This document shows positions 26,752 through 35,004 of a stretch of DNA of 35,219 nt, piece after piece (within the stretch, counting starts at the first letter, position 1; every line of letters starts with the position of its first letter). The stretch is from Prochlorococcus sp. AG-363-B05. Its GTDB lineage: Bacteria > Cyanobacteriota > Cyanobacteriia > PCC-6307 > Cyanobiaceae. Location: positions 1-35,219 of the forward strand of contig QCFD01000010.1 in assembly GCA_003278445.1 (NCBI GenBank), read 5' to 3'. The notes under the pieces are model-generated. The model was given only the letters and a program-made list of their open reading frames with translations, did not search any database and had not been told where the DNA came from. A program made the position numbers and the translations under genes.

Positions 26752-27003
26752 TCAAGGAGTATCCAAGCTAACATTCTCAGGTGGAGGTGTTGGGTCAGGA
26801 TCTGCAATGAGCATATGTTGCAAAACAATTTCAGGACGCTCACTATCTCTCCATCTAATACGATAAGCGGGCATTTTCGTGCCTCTACTTGTCGTTTGCT
26901 CAACAGGTTCCATAACCCAACCGCGTCTTGAACGCCCCTGGGGATTTCGTTTCACAACAGCATCTGCGTGCTTGAAACGAAAACCAACTCTCTCGCCACT
27001 CAT
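26752..27003 (-). CDS. Unrecognised 83-residue SH3-like basic protein
   Basis: I cannot name a family. The sequence, with GERVGFRFKHADAVVKR, RRGWVMEPVEQTT, KMPAYRIRWRDSERPEIVL and QHMLIADPDPTPPP, has the strand pattern of a small SH3-like barrel such as KOW-type domains: a Gly-rich opening, alternate beta strands, then YRIRW. It is followed by a Pro/Asp tail that is probably disordered. It is Arg-rich, so an RNA or ribosome contact is possible but unproven. The start is the ATG at 27003, 41 bp downstream of lysS and on the same strand, so it is probably in the lysS transcript. Its regular coding composition supports it as a real gene. Confidence 0.7.
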   Translation of the reverse strand: MSGERVGFRFKHADAVVKRNPQGRSRRGWVMEPVEQTTSRGTKMPAYRIRWRDSERPEIVLQHMLIADPDPTPPPENVSLDTP

Positions 27004-27044
27004 CTGAACAAAATTCTTACTCGCCTATTATCCACTGTGATGGG

Positions 27045-28565
27045 TCACTTTCCAGTTTGTTTTAAATTTGATTCTGGCCGTAAAAGTGGAAAAGCGATCA
27101 CATCTCTTATTGAAGGACTGTCAGTTAATAGCATTACAAACCTATCAATTCCTATTCCAAGTCCTCCTGTTGGAGGCATTCCGACTTCAAGAGCATTTAT
27201 AAAATCTTCATCTAAACTTTGTGCCTCAAGGTCACCAGCTTCTTTTTTTGCCTGCTGTAAAAGTAAACGCTCTTTTTGATCTATAGGGTCAATTAGTTCA
27301 CTAAAAGCATTAGCAGTCTCTCTCCCAACAATAAATAGTTCAAACCTTTCAACTAAACCTTTCTTAGTTCTATGTTTTCTTGCTAAAGGAGAAATCTCAA
27401 TTGGATAATCCATAACAAATGTAGGTTGCACCAGCTTAGGTTCAACTGCTTGCTCAAAGGCCTCATTCAAAAGCCTCCCAACGCTATCAGCTTTATCTGG
27501 AACTTGAAGCCCCTCACGAACCATTGCAGCTTTAGCATTTTCAAATTCATCTTGAAACAATTCAAAGTCAATTCCTGTGAATTCATGAACTAATTGATGC
27601 ATAGTTGCCCTTCGCCACGGTGGTTTTAAATCTATTTCTTGTTGTTGATAGATGATTTTGGTCGATCCACAAATTTTTTCGCTAACAGAAGAAAGTAATT
27701 TTTCTGTTAATTCCATCATGTCAAAATAATCTGCAAAAGCCTCATAAATTTCAACAGAAGTGAATTCAGGATTATGACGCGTGCTTATTCCCTCATTTCT
27801 AAAAATTCTTCCAAGTTCATAAACCCTTTGAAAGCCACCTACAACTAATCTTTTAAGATGCAATTCTGTTGCAATTCTCAAATACAAAGGCAAATCAAGT
27901 GTGTTGTGATGAGTAATAAAAGGCCTTGCATCAGCGCCACCAGCTTCTGACTGCAAAACTGGAGTCTCAATTTCGAGAAAATCTTTTTCGTCTAGCCATC
28001 TTCTAATTGAACTAACTAATAAAGCCCTAATTCGAAAAGTTTTTCTTGATTGAGGATTCACAATTAAATCTAAATATCTTTGTCTGTAGCGCTTTTCAAC
28101 ATCGGCAAGTCCATGCCATTTATCCGGCAAAGGCTGTAAAGATTTTGAAAGCATTGACCATTGGAAAACCTTGATAGAAAGTTCTCCTCTATCAGTTCTC
28201 CTTAATATTCCAGTTACTCCTATCCAATCACCAGAATCCACAAGAGAGGTAATATTCTCAAAATTTTTCTCATTATTAAGGCTATTTCCATTTTGATTTA
28301 ATGTCGCCTTTTCCAAAAAAAGTTGAATTGTACCTGTTTCATCAGAAAGGGTAAAAAAAGCAAGTTTACCCATAACTCTTCGAGAAGTTATGCGTCCAGC
28401 TATTGATACTTCTTCATTCTTTTCTTCTCCATTTGGCAAATCTGCATATTTTTTTTGTAAAACAACAGAAGAGTCAGTAGGTCTGAAATTCAAACCATAT
28501 GGACCTTGCCCAATGCTTTTTAGTGCTTGAGCCTTATCAAGGCGAGTATCTCTTAATTCAGACAA
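27045..28565 (-). CDS. lysS: Lysyl-tRNA synthetase (class II)
   Basis: This enzyme charges tRNA-Lys. The 506-residue protein has an N-terminal OB-fold (residues about 58-160, [19 protein letters not shown]) for the anticodon. The class II core has motif 1 near [23 protein letters not shown], motif 2 [20 protein letters not shown] near 262, and motif 3 [14 protein letters not shown] near 466. The start is TTG at 28565: an in-frame TGA lies only three codons upstream, and the next internal Met is inside the OB-fold. A five-codon out-of-frame ATG mini-ORF (28558-28575) spans this TTG. Downstream on the same strand is the 83-residue unknown gene; upstream is the response regulator. Confidence 0.97.
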   Translation of the reverse strand: MSELRDTRLDKAQALKSIGQGPYGLNFRPTDSSVVLQKKYADLPNGEEKNEEVSIAGRITSRRVMGKLAFFTLSDETGTIQLFLEKATLNQNGNSLNNEKNFENITSLVDSGDWIGVTGILRRTDRGELSIKVFQWSMLSKSLQPLPDKWHGLADVEKRYRQRYLDLIVNPQSRKTFRIRALLVSSIRRWLDEKDFLEIETPVLQSEAGGADARPFITHHNTLDLPLYLRIATELHLKRLVVGGFQRVYELGRIFRNEGISTRHNPEFTSVEIYEAFADYFDMMELTEKLLSSVSEKICGSTKIIYQQQEIDLKPPWRRATMHQLVHEFTGIDFELFQDEFENAKAAMVREGLQVPDKADSVGRLLNEAFEQAVEPKLVQPTFVMDYPIEISPLARKHRTKKGLVERFELFIVGRETANAFSELIDPIDQKERLLLQQAKKEAGDLEAQSLDEDFINALEVGMPPTGGLGIGIDRFVMLLTDSPSIRDVIAFPLLRPESNLKQTGK

Positions 28566-28635
28566 AGCAATTCATAAATAAGTTTAAAAAGAACGAGATC
28601 AAAAGAAAAACCCTTAAATATTGAGGTATGAATCT

Positions 28636-29376
28636 CTAACTGGCAATAGCAGTAGGAAATTCCCCCATTCTTTGAGAAGCGTAGCCAATACCTCTAACAG
28701 TTAAAATCAATTCTGGATTTCTTGGATCTGGCTCTAGCTTCCCTCTTAAGCGGGCCACATAGACATCAACAACTCGTAAGTCAGCAGCTCTTCTAGGAGG
28801 ATAACCCCAAAGCTGTTCTAATATCTCTGCTCTAGGTACAACACGACCGGGATCACGGAATAATAATTCTAACAAGCTAAATTCTGTGTATGTAAGCCCT
28901 ATTCTTTCTCCTCCTCTACTGACTTGTCTTCTATTCGTATCTACAACAAGATTCCCAAGTTTCATTACACCTTGTCCTGAGGGAACCTCTCTTGGTTCAT
29001 CAATTGTCGGTGCAGGTCCAACTCTTCGTAAAATCGTCGCAATTCTTGCCTCTAACTCCTTTGGACTAAAAGGCTTAGCCAGGTAATCATCAGCACCTAA
29101 ATCCAAGCCTGCAACTCTTTCTGAAATAGCCTCAAGTGCAGTCAAAAATATAATAGGGACACAAGATTCTGCTCGTATTCTTCGACAAACTGCAAAACCG
29201 TCCATCTTTGGGAGCATGACATCCAGAACAACTAAGTCTGGTGCTTCTTTATGAAAGACCTCAAGTGCTTGCTCTCCGTCCTGTGCAGATAAAACCTGAT
29301 AACCAGCAAGATTAAGCCTTGTCACCAAGACTTTCAACACTGCTGGTTCATCATCTACAACCAAAATACAGGTCAT
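28636..29376 (-). CDS. OmpR-family response regulator, RpaB-like
   Basis: This is a two-component DNA-binding regulator of 246 residues. The receiver domain has the acidic pair Asp8/Asp9 in VVDDEP, the phospho-acceptor Asp52 in LVVLDVMLPKMDG, Thr79 and Lys101 (DDYLAKPFSPKELEARI). The C-terminal winged helix (about 145-235) has LTYTEFSLLELLFRDPGRVV, LEQLWGYPP and VVDVYVARLRGKLEPDP. The SPKELEARI and VVDV...RLR.KLE segments resemble RpaB/Ycf27 more than RpaA or PhoB, yet the N-terminal half (VLKVLVTRLNLAGYQVLSA) departs from the RpaB I remember, so it may be a paralogue. No sensor kinase is adjacent. It lies upstream of lysS across 70 bp. Confidence 0.9.
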   Translation of the reverse strand: MTCILVVDDEPAVLKVLVTRLNLAGYQVLSAQDGEQALEVFHKEAPDLVVLDVMLPKMDGFAVCRRIRAESCVPIIFLTALEAISERVAGLDLGADDYLAKPFSPKELEARIATILRRVGPAPTIDEPREVPSGQGVMKLGNLVVDTNRRQVSRGGERIGLTYTEFSLLELLFRDPGRVVPRAEILEQLWGYPPRRAADLRVVDVYVARLRGKLEPDPRNPELILTVRGIGYASQRMGEFPTAIAS

Positions 29377-29441
29377 GAGATTAGCTGTCGCCTTCGAGAC
29401 ATGGCCATCAAAATTTTATGTCAAAAAGGGCTTCTTGTTAA

Positions 29442-29458
29442 TGAAGATATCATCTTCA
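29442..29458. repeat. 17-bp inverted repeat upstream of the response regulator
   Basis: TGAAGAT (29442-29448) and ATCTTCA (29452-29458) are perfect arms around ATC, 66 bp upstream of the regulator ATG in the 178-bp gap after mreD. A TATATT-like -10 (minus strand, near 29469) lies just before it, so it may be an operator or a leader hairpin. Nothing else clear is seen in the gap apart from a lone TTGACA on the minus strand without a good partner. Confidence 0.35.
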
Positions 29459-29554
29459 GTCAGGTAAATATACCCTTTTGCATAATCTAAAAGACAGAGT
29501 CCCCAATAATAAATAAGTATTTATTCTATTTCTTAAGATTTGAAAATTTTCTAA

Positions 29555-30055
29555 TCACTTGTTTCTATAAGTCAAAAGAAGCCAGGAAGAAAAATATGGA
29601 GCAACTAATCCAGTAATTATCACCTCGGAAATCAATACATAAATTGACCAAGAATGAAACCAATTATTTCGTAAATCACTATATAAAATGATTTTTTGGA
29701 ACCAAATCGAAAGACCAACAACAGCTGTTCCAAAGATAGCCATCAAACCAACATTTAAAACTAATTCAATTTTCTTATTACGCAATCCATATTGACTCCA
29801 AATTAAAGATAAAAGAAATAAAGAGGGAATATAGGAAGCATCACTGACAGTAAAAGAATCTATAAAAATTCCAAATGAAATTGCAGCAATAGAAGATCTC
29901 CATGGAGAGTTCCTAAGTGAAAATGGTAGCAGAAACATAACTGGCCAGCATGGCATTATTCCGTTTATTTTGAGCCAATCGGGAGATAATATTATGAAAA
30001 ATGGTAAACAAATTGCAATAAAAAATAATAATAAGTTTTTGTTATTCTTAACCAT
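29555..30055 (-). CDS. mreD: Rod shape-determining protein MreD
   Basis: MreD is an inner-membrane partner of MreB and MreC in the cell-wall elongation complex. The 166-residue protein has about five hydrophobic segments (for example LLLFFIAICLPFFIIL at the start, and VLISEVIITGLVAPYFSSWLLL at the end) and no other motif. Identification rests on its place immediately after mreC, its size and its hydrophobicity, all typical of this poorly conserved protein. Its ATG overlaps the end of mreC by eight bases. It is the last gene of the mreBCD operon. Confidence 0.85.
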   Translation of the reverse strand: MVKNNKNLLLFFIAICLPFFIILSPDWLKINGIMPCWPVMFLLPFSLRNSPWRSSIAAISFGIFIDSFTVSDASYIPSLFLLSLIWSQYGLRNKKIELVLNVGLMAIFGTAVVGLSIWFQKIILYSDLRNNWFHSWSIYVLISEVIITGLVAPYFSSWLLLTYRNK

Positions 30056-30797
30056 TATTTCTCAAAACTTGTACCCAATCTATTGCCTCTGGTGATGCAG
30101 TTAATTGAACTATTGCAAAAGGAGCAGGTAAAGCTTTTTCTTCAACAAACTGAACAACCCCAATTACTAAATTCGGGGGCAATAAAGTACTTGCTGGAGA
30201 TGTAGTTACCGAATCTCCAATTTTAGGCAAAATATTTTTATTTAAGAAAATTAATTTCGGTCTATTTGTACCCATCCCAGTCAAAATGCCATGACTCTTA
30301 GTTCGATTAATCCATACACCTATTTGATGACCAGGATCGGTTAACAATCTGACTCGGGAGGTAAGTAGTGTGGTGCTATCAATTAGACCAATTAAACCTC
30401 CTGGTCCAATTACGGTTTGTCCTTTCAAGATGCCATCCTTAGCACCCTTATTAATTTCAAGTTGCTGCCACCAACCACTGGATGATCTAGAGATCACAGC
30501 TGCTGAAATCCTTTTATCATTATGAAACTCTTGTAAAAAAAGAGCTCTTCTTAAACGAATATTATCCTCTTCAAGTAATTTCAATCGAAGATTTCTTTCA
30601 ATATTATCTCCTTCCTGAATCCATTCTCTTTGGGCAGTACCAGGAAGTATTGGTTTTAATAAAACAGAGTAAAAATCTAAATATCCTGCTCCTTTTGTCC
30701 AACGAATCCCTAATAATAAAGCTCCAAACAAAAATATTATCCAAAATCTTCTTTTTAAAAGTAAATGCAACCCTATTTTTTTCCGGGCTTTAATCAT
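30048..30797 (-). CDS. mreC: Rod shape-determining protein MreC
   Basis: MreC is a bitopic membrane protein with a periplasmic domain that binds penicillin-binding proteins and positions wall synthesis. It has a basic N-terminus and one membrane helix (FWIIFLFGALLLGIRW, about residues 18-33). A coiled-coil segment with EEDNIRLRRALFLQEF near 75 follows, then the double beta-barrel with AAVISRSSSGWWQQLEINKG near 100 and GLIGLIDSTTLLTSRVRLLTDP near 134. The 249-residue length is on the short side but complete. It starts three bases after mreB and overlaps mreD by eight bases. Confidence 0.93.
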   Translation of the reverse strand: MIKARKKIGLHLLLKRRFWIIFLFGALLLGIRWTKGAGYLDFYSVLLKPILPGTAQREWIQEGDNIERNLRLKLLEEDNIRLRRALFLQEFHNDKRISAAVISRSSSGWWQQLEINKGAKDGILKGQTVIGPGGLIGLIDSTTLLTSRVRLLTDPGHQIGVWINRTKSHGILTGMGTNRPKLIFLNKNILPKIGDSVTTSPASTLLPPNLVIGVVQFVEEKALPAPFAIVQLTASPEAIDWVQVLRNNG

Positions 30798-30800
30798 TGT

Positions 30801-31853
30801 TCAATCTCTAATCACATTTCTAGCAAAATCAGGTGTATCTAGAACTCTACGCATTGATTTAAAATCATCTAAAACCAAACCACATCCATTGACAACACAC
30901 AACAATGGGTCCTCAGCTACATGAGTAAAAATTCCTGTTTCATGACTTAAAAGATCACTAATTCCTCTCACTAATGCTCCTCCTCCTGCAAGCATTATTC
31001 CCCTATCAACAATATCTGCAGCAAGCTCGGGTGGAGTTCTCTCAAGAGTTCTTTTTACAGCATCAACAATCTTATTTAAAGGATCTGACATAGCTTCACG
31101 TAAATCACCTGCTTTCAAATTTATTGAACGAGGCAAACCAGAAAGTAAATGCAAACCTCTTACATCTATTGACTGTAAATCAAATTCATTTGAAGGAAAA
31201 GCTGATCCAATTTTAATTTTGATCTCTTCAGCTGTTCTTTCACCAACTACCAAATTATGTACTTTTTTCAAATATATAGCGATTGAATCATTAATTTCAT
31301 CACCCGCAATTCTTACAGATTCACTTAAAACTGTTCCACCAAGACTCAGAACAGCCACTTCAGTAGTACCTCCTCCAATGTCAACTATCATCGTTCCAAT
31401 AGGTTCTGTCACAGGCAAAGAAGCTCCGATTGCTGCAGCTACTGGTTCATCAATTAAATGGACCTCTCGTGCTCCAGAAAGACCAGCTTCACGAACTGCT
31501 CGTCGCTCTACACCAGTGACTCCGCTTGGAATACCAACAACTAATCGGGGAGCAATAATGCCGCGCCCCTCATTACACTTTTGAATAAATGTCTTAAGCA
31601 TTTGCTCTGCCGCATCAAAATCCGCTATTACTCCATCCCTAAGCGGCCTAACAGCACGAATATTCCCAGGTGTTCGACCTAACATTAATTTCGCATCATC
31701 ACCTACAGCAAGTGGGACCCCCTCCTCTAAATCCATTGCTACAACAGAAGGTTCTTGCAATACAATTCCCTTACCAGAAACATAAATCAAGGTATTTGCT
31801 GTACCTAAATCAATCCCGATATCTCGAGAAAATTTGAAACGGTTAAAAAACAC
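30801..31853 (-). CDS. mreB: Rod shape-determining protein MreB
   Basis: MreB is the bacterial actin that guides lateral wall synthesis. Actin-fold nucleotide motifs are present: phosphate 1 DIGIDLGTANTLIYVSGKG near residue 10, VGIPSGVTGVERRAV near 104, phosphate 2 IVDIGGGTTEVAVLSLGG near 155, and the adenosine loop MLAGGGALVRGISDLL near 290. No ATG is available in frame. The GTG at 31853 gives VFFNRFKFSRDIGID, close to the usual length before the first strand; a TTG at 31862 would add three residues. Out-of-frame ATGs at 31878 and 31866 open an 11-codon ORF across this start. It is the first gene of mreBCD and divergent from ssb. Confidence 0.95.
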   Translation of the reverse strand: MFFNRFKFSRDIGIDLGTANTLIYVSGKGIVLQEPSVVAMDLEEGVPLAVGDDAKLMLGRTPGNIRAVRPLRDGVIADFDAAEQMLKTFIQKCNEGRGIIAPRLVVGIPSGVTGVERRAVREAGLSGAREVHLIDEPVAAAIGASLPVTEPIGTMIVDIGGGTTEVAVLSLGGTVLSESVRIAGDEINDSIAIYLKKVHNLVVGERTAEEIKIKIGSAFPSNEFDLQSIDVRGLHLLSGLPRSINLKAGDLREAMSDPLNKIVDAVKRTLERTPPELAADIVDRGIMLAGGGALVRGISDLLSHETGIFTHVAEDPLLCVVNGCGLVLDDFKSMRRVLDTPDFARNVIRD

Positions 31854-31927
31854 GGATTTCAATCATTTGAGCAATCATAAAGAGAGTTGAACTAAGATAA
31901 ATATATTATTTAGCAACCAATAAACAT

Positions 31928-31933
31928 AGGAGG
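31928..31933 (+). promoter_or_regulatory. Strong Shine-Dalgarno of ssb
   Basis: AGGAGG lies five bases before the ssb ATG at 31939. Few genes in this window have so full a match to the 16S rRNA 3' end, so it suggests a high initiation rate and fixes the start. Confidence 0.7.
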
Positions 31934-31938
31934 CAAAA

Positions 31939-32328
31939 ATGGCAATAAATTCAGTCACTCTTGTGGGCAGAGCAGGTAGAGATCCTGAAGTTAGATATTT
32001 TGAATCTGGAACGGTTGTAGCAAATCTCACTATGGCTGTAAATAGAAGGAATAGAGATGATGAACCAGATTGGTTCAATCTAGAGATTTGGGGTAAACAA
32101 GCCCAAGTCGCAGCCGATTACGTAAAAAAAGGGTCTTTGATCGGTATAACTGGTAGCTTCAAATTGGATAGTTGGAAGGATCGCAATACTGGAGAGGATA
32201 GAAATAAACCAGTTGTTAGAGTTGATCGTCTTGAATTATTAGGATCTAAAAGAGATTCAGAAAATAGTAATTTCCAAAGCAACAATTCATTTAATCAAAA
32301 ACAAAACAACGATGAAATTCCATTTTAA
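31939..32328 (+). CDS. ssb: Single-stranded DNA-binding protein
   Basis: SSB coats single-stranded DNA in replication, repair and recombination. The 129-residue protein has one OB-fold, about residues 1-105. It includes NSVTLVGRAGRDPEVRYFESG, AVNRRNRDDEPDWFNLEIWGKQAQ near 35 and GSLIGITGSFKLDSWKD near 67. A short Asn/Gln-rich linker leads to the acidic tip DEIPF, which recruits partner proteins. The start ATG has a full AGGAGG Shine-Dalgarno. It is monocistronic, divergent from mreB and convergent with the DedA gene, 11 bp apart. Confidence 0.97.
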   Translation: MAINSVTLVGRAGRDPEVRYFESGTVVANLTMAVNRRNRDDEPDWFNLEIWGKQAQVAADYVKKGSLIGITGSFKLDSWKDRNTGEDRNKPVVRVDRLELLGSKRDSENSNFQSNNSFNQKQNNDEIPF

Positions 32329-32339
32329 AAAATATACTT

Positions 32340-32996
32340 TCAATTGATAATTAATTTACGGAGAGTTTTATAAATTACAGTTATCAAGCCGAAAGAGATA
32401 ATCAAAATAATAAGTATCTTAAATATACTTGAAAAAGGGCTAATCCATTTTCCAATATTTGCATAATTGTCTCCTAAATAAAATCCTGTAATTGTTAAAA
32501 ATAAGGTCCAAATCAAACTGCCTGCAGTTGTCCAAATAAGAAAGGGGGTTATTGGCATTAATTCCACTCCTGCAGGCACTGAAATCAAAGTCCTAATTCC
32601 TGGTACTAATCTTCCCCAAAATACTAAAGATACACCATACCTATTGAACCATTTACGACTTCGAGCAAGTTCCTGAGGATTAATTCCAAGCCAACGTCCA
32701 TTTTTAGAAAGCCATTTCTCAATTCTTTCTTCATTTACTAATCTTCCTATTCCATACCAAGGCAAAGCCCCTATCACAGTACCTATTAAACCTGCTAAGA
32801 CAACTGGAAAAAAATCTAATTGACCTTGAGAAACATAAAAACCACCCATAGGCATTATTAATTCTGAAGGTATTGGTGGAATTAGGTTTTCTAAAAACAT
32901 TGCTAGCAAAATTGATAAATAACCAATCCATTGATTAGTCTCAACAGCATGTCCTATTAATTCTGGTAAAGAAGATATAAATTCTGAGATTTCCAT
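32340..32996 (-). CDS. DedA family membrane protein
   Basis: DedA (SNARE-associated/VTT domain) proteins are inner-membrane proteins linked to envelope homeostasis, and some flip polyprenyl phosphate or phospholipids. This one has 218 residues and about five hydrophobic segments. The family signatures are ENLIPPIPSELIMPMGG near residue 36, with the essential Glu, and FWGRLVPGIRTLISVPAG near 124, with the conserved G-R-x-x-P-G-x-R. A final helix (IFKILIILIISFGLITVIY) ends in basic residues. It begins at the ATG at 32996, 25 bp downstream of ahcY on the same strand, and may share its transcript. Confidence 0.93.
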   Translation of the reverse strand: MEISEFISSLPELIGHAVETNQWIGYLSILLAMFLENLIPPIPSELIMPMGGFYVSQGQLDFFPVVLAGLIGTVIGALPWYGIGRLVNEERIEKWLSKNGRWLGINPQELARSRKWFNRYGVSLVFWGRLVPGIRTLISVPAGVELMPITPFLIWTTAGSLIWTLFLTITGFYLGDNYANIGKWISPFSSIFKILIILIISFGLITVIYKTLRKLIIN

Positions 32997-33021
32997 ATAA
33001 ATAGAAATTATTTAAATAGAC

Positions 33022-34455
33022 TTAATATCGATATTGTTCACTCTTGTAAGGACCTTCAATTGGAACGTTGATATATTCTGCTTGTTCTACCGTTAACTTA
33101 GTTAACTTTGCTCCAATCTTGTCTAAATGAAGAATGGCCACCATTTCATCTAGATGTTTTGGCAAAACATAAACCTTATTTAAATATTTAACTCCATATT
33201 TAAATAATTCAATTTGAGCTAATACTTGATTAGTAAAAGAATTACTCATAACAAAACTTGGATGACCAGTAGCGCATCCAAGGTTAACCAATCTTCCCTC
33301 TGCCAGAAGAATTATTTTGTTACCACTTGGAAGAGTTATATGATCAACTTGAGGTTTGATATTTTCCCACTCATAAGACTTAAGAGAAGAAACCTCTATT
33401 TCATTATCAAAATGACCGATATTACAAACTATCGATTCATTCTTCATTCTGATCAAATGCTCATGACGAATAACTTGAAAGTTTCCAGTTGCAGTAACAA
33501 AAATATCTATCTCTTCAACCACATCATCTAATCTCACAACCCTAAAACCCTCCATTGCAGCTTGAAGTGCACATATAGGATCAATCTCAGAAATCATTAC
33601 TGTTGCACCTAAACCTCTTAATGACTGAGCAGAACCTTTACCAACATCTCCATACCCCATAACAAGAGCGACCTTGCCAGCAACCATTACATCCGTAGCT
33701 CTTTTAATACCATCGACCAAAGATTCTCGACAACCATAGAGATTATCGAATTTACTTTTAGTCACTGAATCATTAACGTTAATAGCTGGGAAGACAAGTT
33801 CTCCACTTTTTTCCATTTGGTAAAGACGCGCTACACCTGTTGTCGTTTCCTCTGTAACCCCTTTAATGAATGATTTGGCTTTTGAATAAAAGTTTGGATC
33901 TTCAGAAAGCTTTTTCTTAATCGAAGCAAATAATGCAATTTCTTCTTCATTGGACGGATTATCAAGAACTGAAATATCTTCTTCCGCTTTGCTACCCAAA
34001 ATAATTAATCCAGTCGCATCTCCCCCATCGTCAAGAATCATATTTGCAAATTCCCCATCATTCCATTCGAAAATTTTATGAGTATATGCCCAGTATTCAT
34101 CTAGTGTTTCCCCTTTCTTAGCAAAAACAGGGACACCTGATTTTGCTATTGCTGCTGCTGCATGATCTTGTGTCGAAAAAATATTGCAAGAAGCCCACCT
34201 AACTTTTGCACCAAGCTCAACTAGTGTCTCAATTAGCACACCAGTTTGAATAGTCATATGAAGACTTCCTGCAATTAAAGCCCCTTGCAAAGGCTTTTCA
34301 GATCCATATTTTTTTCTTAATGCCATTAGTCCTGGCATTTCTGTTTCAGCTATTAAAAGTTCTTTTCTCCCAAATTCTGCTTCGGTTATGTCACTGACCA
34401 CGTAATCAGTATTGTTCTCAATACTGTTAAGATTTGCTTTGGTTTCAACTAGCAT
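33022..34455 (-). CDS. ahcY: Adenosylhomocysteinase
   Basis: AhcY splits S-adenosylhomocysteine to adenosine and homocysteine, removing the inhibitor made by all SAM methyltransferases. The 477-residue length is that of the bacterial long form with the insert near residues 150-190. Motifs include [14 protein letters not shown] near 66, [12 protein letters not shown] near 140, the NAD-binding [20 protein letters not shown] near 265, [10 protein letters not shown] near 347, and the C-terminal YKSEQYRY, where Lys and Tyr contact the NAD of the neighbouring subunit. It starts at the ATG at 34455, only 15 bp from the divergent tsaE ATG. No SAH riboswitch is visible. Confidence 0.97.
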   Translation of the reverse strand: MLVETKANLNSIENNTDYVVSDITEAEFGRKELLIAETEMPGLMALRKKYGSEKPLQGALIAGSLHMTIQTGVLIETLVELGAKVRWASCNIFSTQDHAAAAIAKSGVPVFAKKGETLDEYWAYTHKIFEWNDGEFANMILDDGGDATGLIILGSKAEEDISVLDNPSNEEEIALFASIKKKLSEDPNFYSKAKSFIKGVTEETTTGVARLYQMEKSGELVFPAINVNDSVTKSKFDNLYGCRESLVDGIKRATDVMVAGKVALVMGYGDVGKGSAQSLRGLGATVMISEIDPICALQAAMEGFRVVRLDDVVEEIDIFVTATGNFQVIRHEHLIRMKNESIVCNIGHFDNEIEVSSLKSYEWENIKPQVDHITLPSGNKIILLAEGRLVNLGCATGHPSFVMSNSFTNQVLAQIELFKYGVKYLNKVYVLPKHLDEMVAILHLDKIGAKLTKLTVEQAEYINVPIEGPYKSEQYRY

Positions 34456-34470
34456 AAATTAAAACTCTCT

Positions 34471-35004
34471 ATGAGAGATTGTGAAAAAGATTCTAAAGAG
34501 CAATTCAAGGTTTTAGATTCATTTGCTCAGCAAACTAATAATTTCTGCTGGACTTTAGAAAAACCTGAATCAACAATGGCATTAGGTTCAAGGTTAACAA
34601 AAAAATTTCCAGATTTAAGGATTCTTCTTTTAAATGGACCTCTAGGAGCTGGAAAAACAACATTAGTTAAAGGAATAGCAAAAAGCTTAAGAATCAAAGA
34701 GCCCATCACTTCTCCTACTTTTCCTTTGTCCCAACATTACCCATCAGGATCTCCTCCATTGATACATATTGATCTTTACCGCATTGAAGAACCAAATGCG
34801 GCAAACGAATTTTTTCTACAAGAAGAAGAGGAAGCAAAAGCCATGGATGCATTGATGGTAGTTGAATGGCCAGAAAGATTATCTCTTCCAATGGCTGATG
34901 CCTGGAGAGGAAAATTAGAATATTCCTCTAAAAATAAAGTCCGACTTTTTCAGCTCATTCCTCCAGTAGATAGAGACAATAATTTATCAATATCTTTCCG
35001 ATAG
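34471..35004 (+). CDS. tsaE: tRNA threonylcarbamoyladenosine synthesis ATPase TsaE
   Basis: TsaE is the P-loop ATPase that works with TsaB and TsaD to make t6A37 in ANN-decoding tRNAs. Walker A is LNGPLGAGKTTLVKG near residue 55, followed by the diagnostic ITSPTFPLSQHYP near 77, IHIDLYRIEE near 95 and MVVEWPERL near 127. At 177 residues it is slightly longer than usual, with about 30 extra N-terminal residues before the core; the ATG at 34576 is too late. Its start codon lies inside the stem-loop CTCTC-TAT-GAGAG (34465-34477). The last 55 bp run antiparallel over the 3' end of the PfkB-family kinase gene. Confidence 0.92.
   Translation: MRDCEKDSKEQFKVLDSFAQQTNNFCWTLEKPESTMALGSRLTKKFPDLRILLLNGPLGAGKTTLVKGIAKSLRIKEPITSPTFPLSQHYPSGSPPLIHIDLYRIEEPNAANEFFLQEEEEAKAMDALMVVEWPERLSLPMADAWRGKLEYSSKNKVRLFQLIPPVDRDNNLSISFR

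Noticed and set aside
31219-31584. 121-codon plus-strand frame within mreB
   Set aside because: It is antisense to the conserved nucleotide-binding core of MreB, and its Ser/Pro/Thr-rich translation is typical of a shadow frame.
33226-33531. 101-codon plus-strand frame within ahcY
   Set aside because: It lies antisense to conserved AhcY coding sequence and shows no recognisable protein features; it is a shadow frame.
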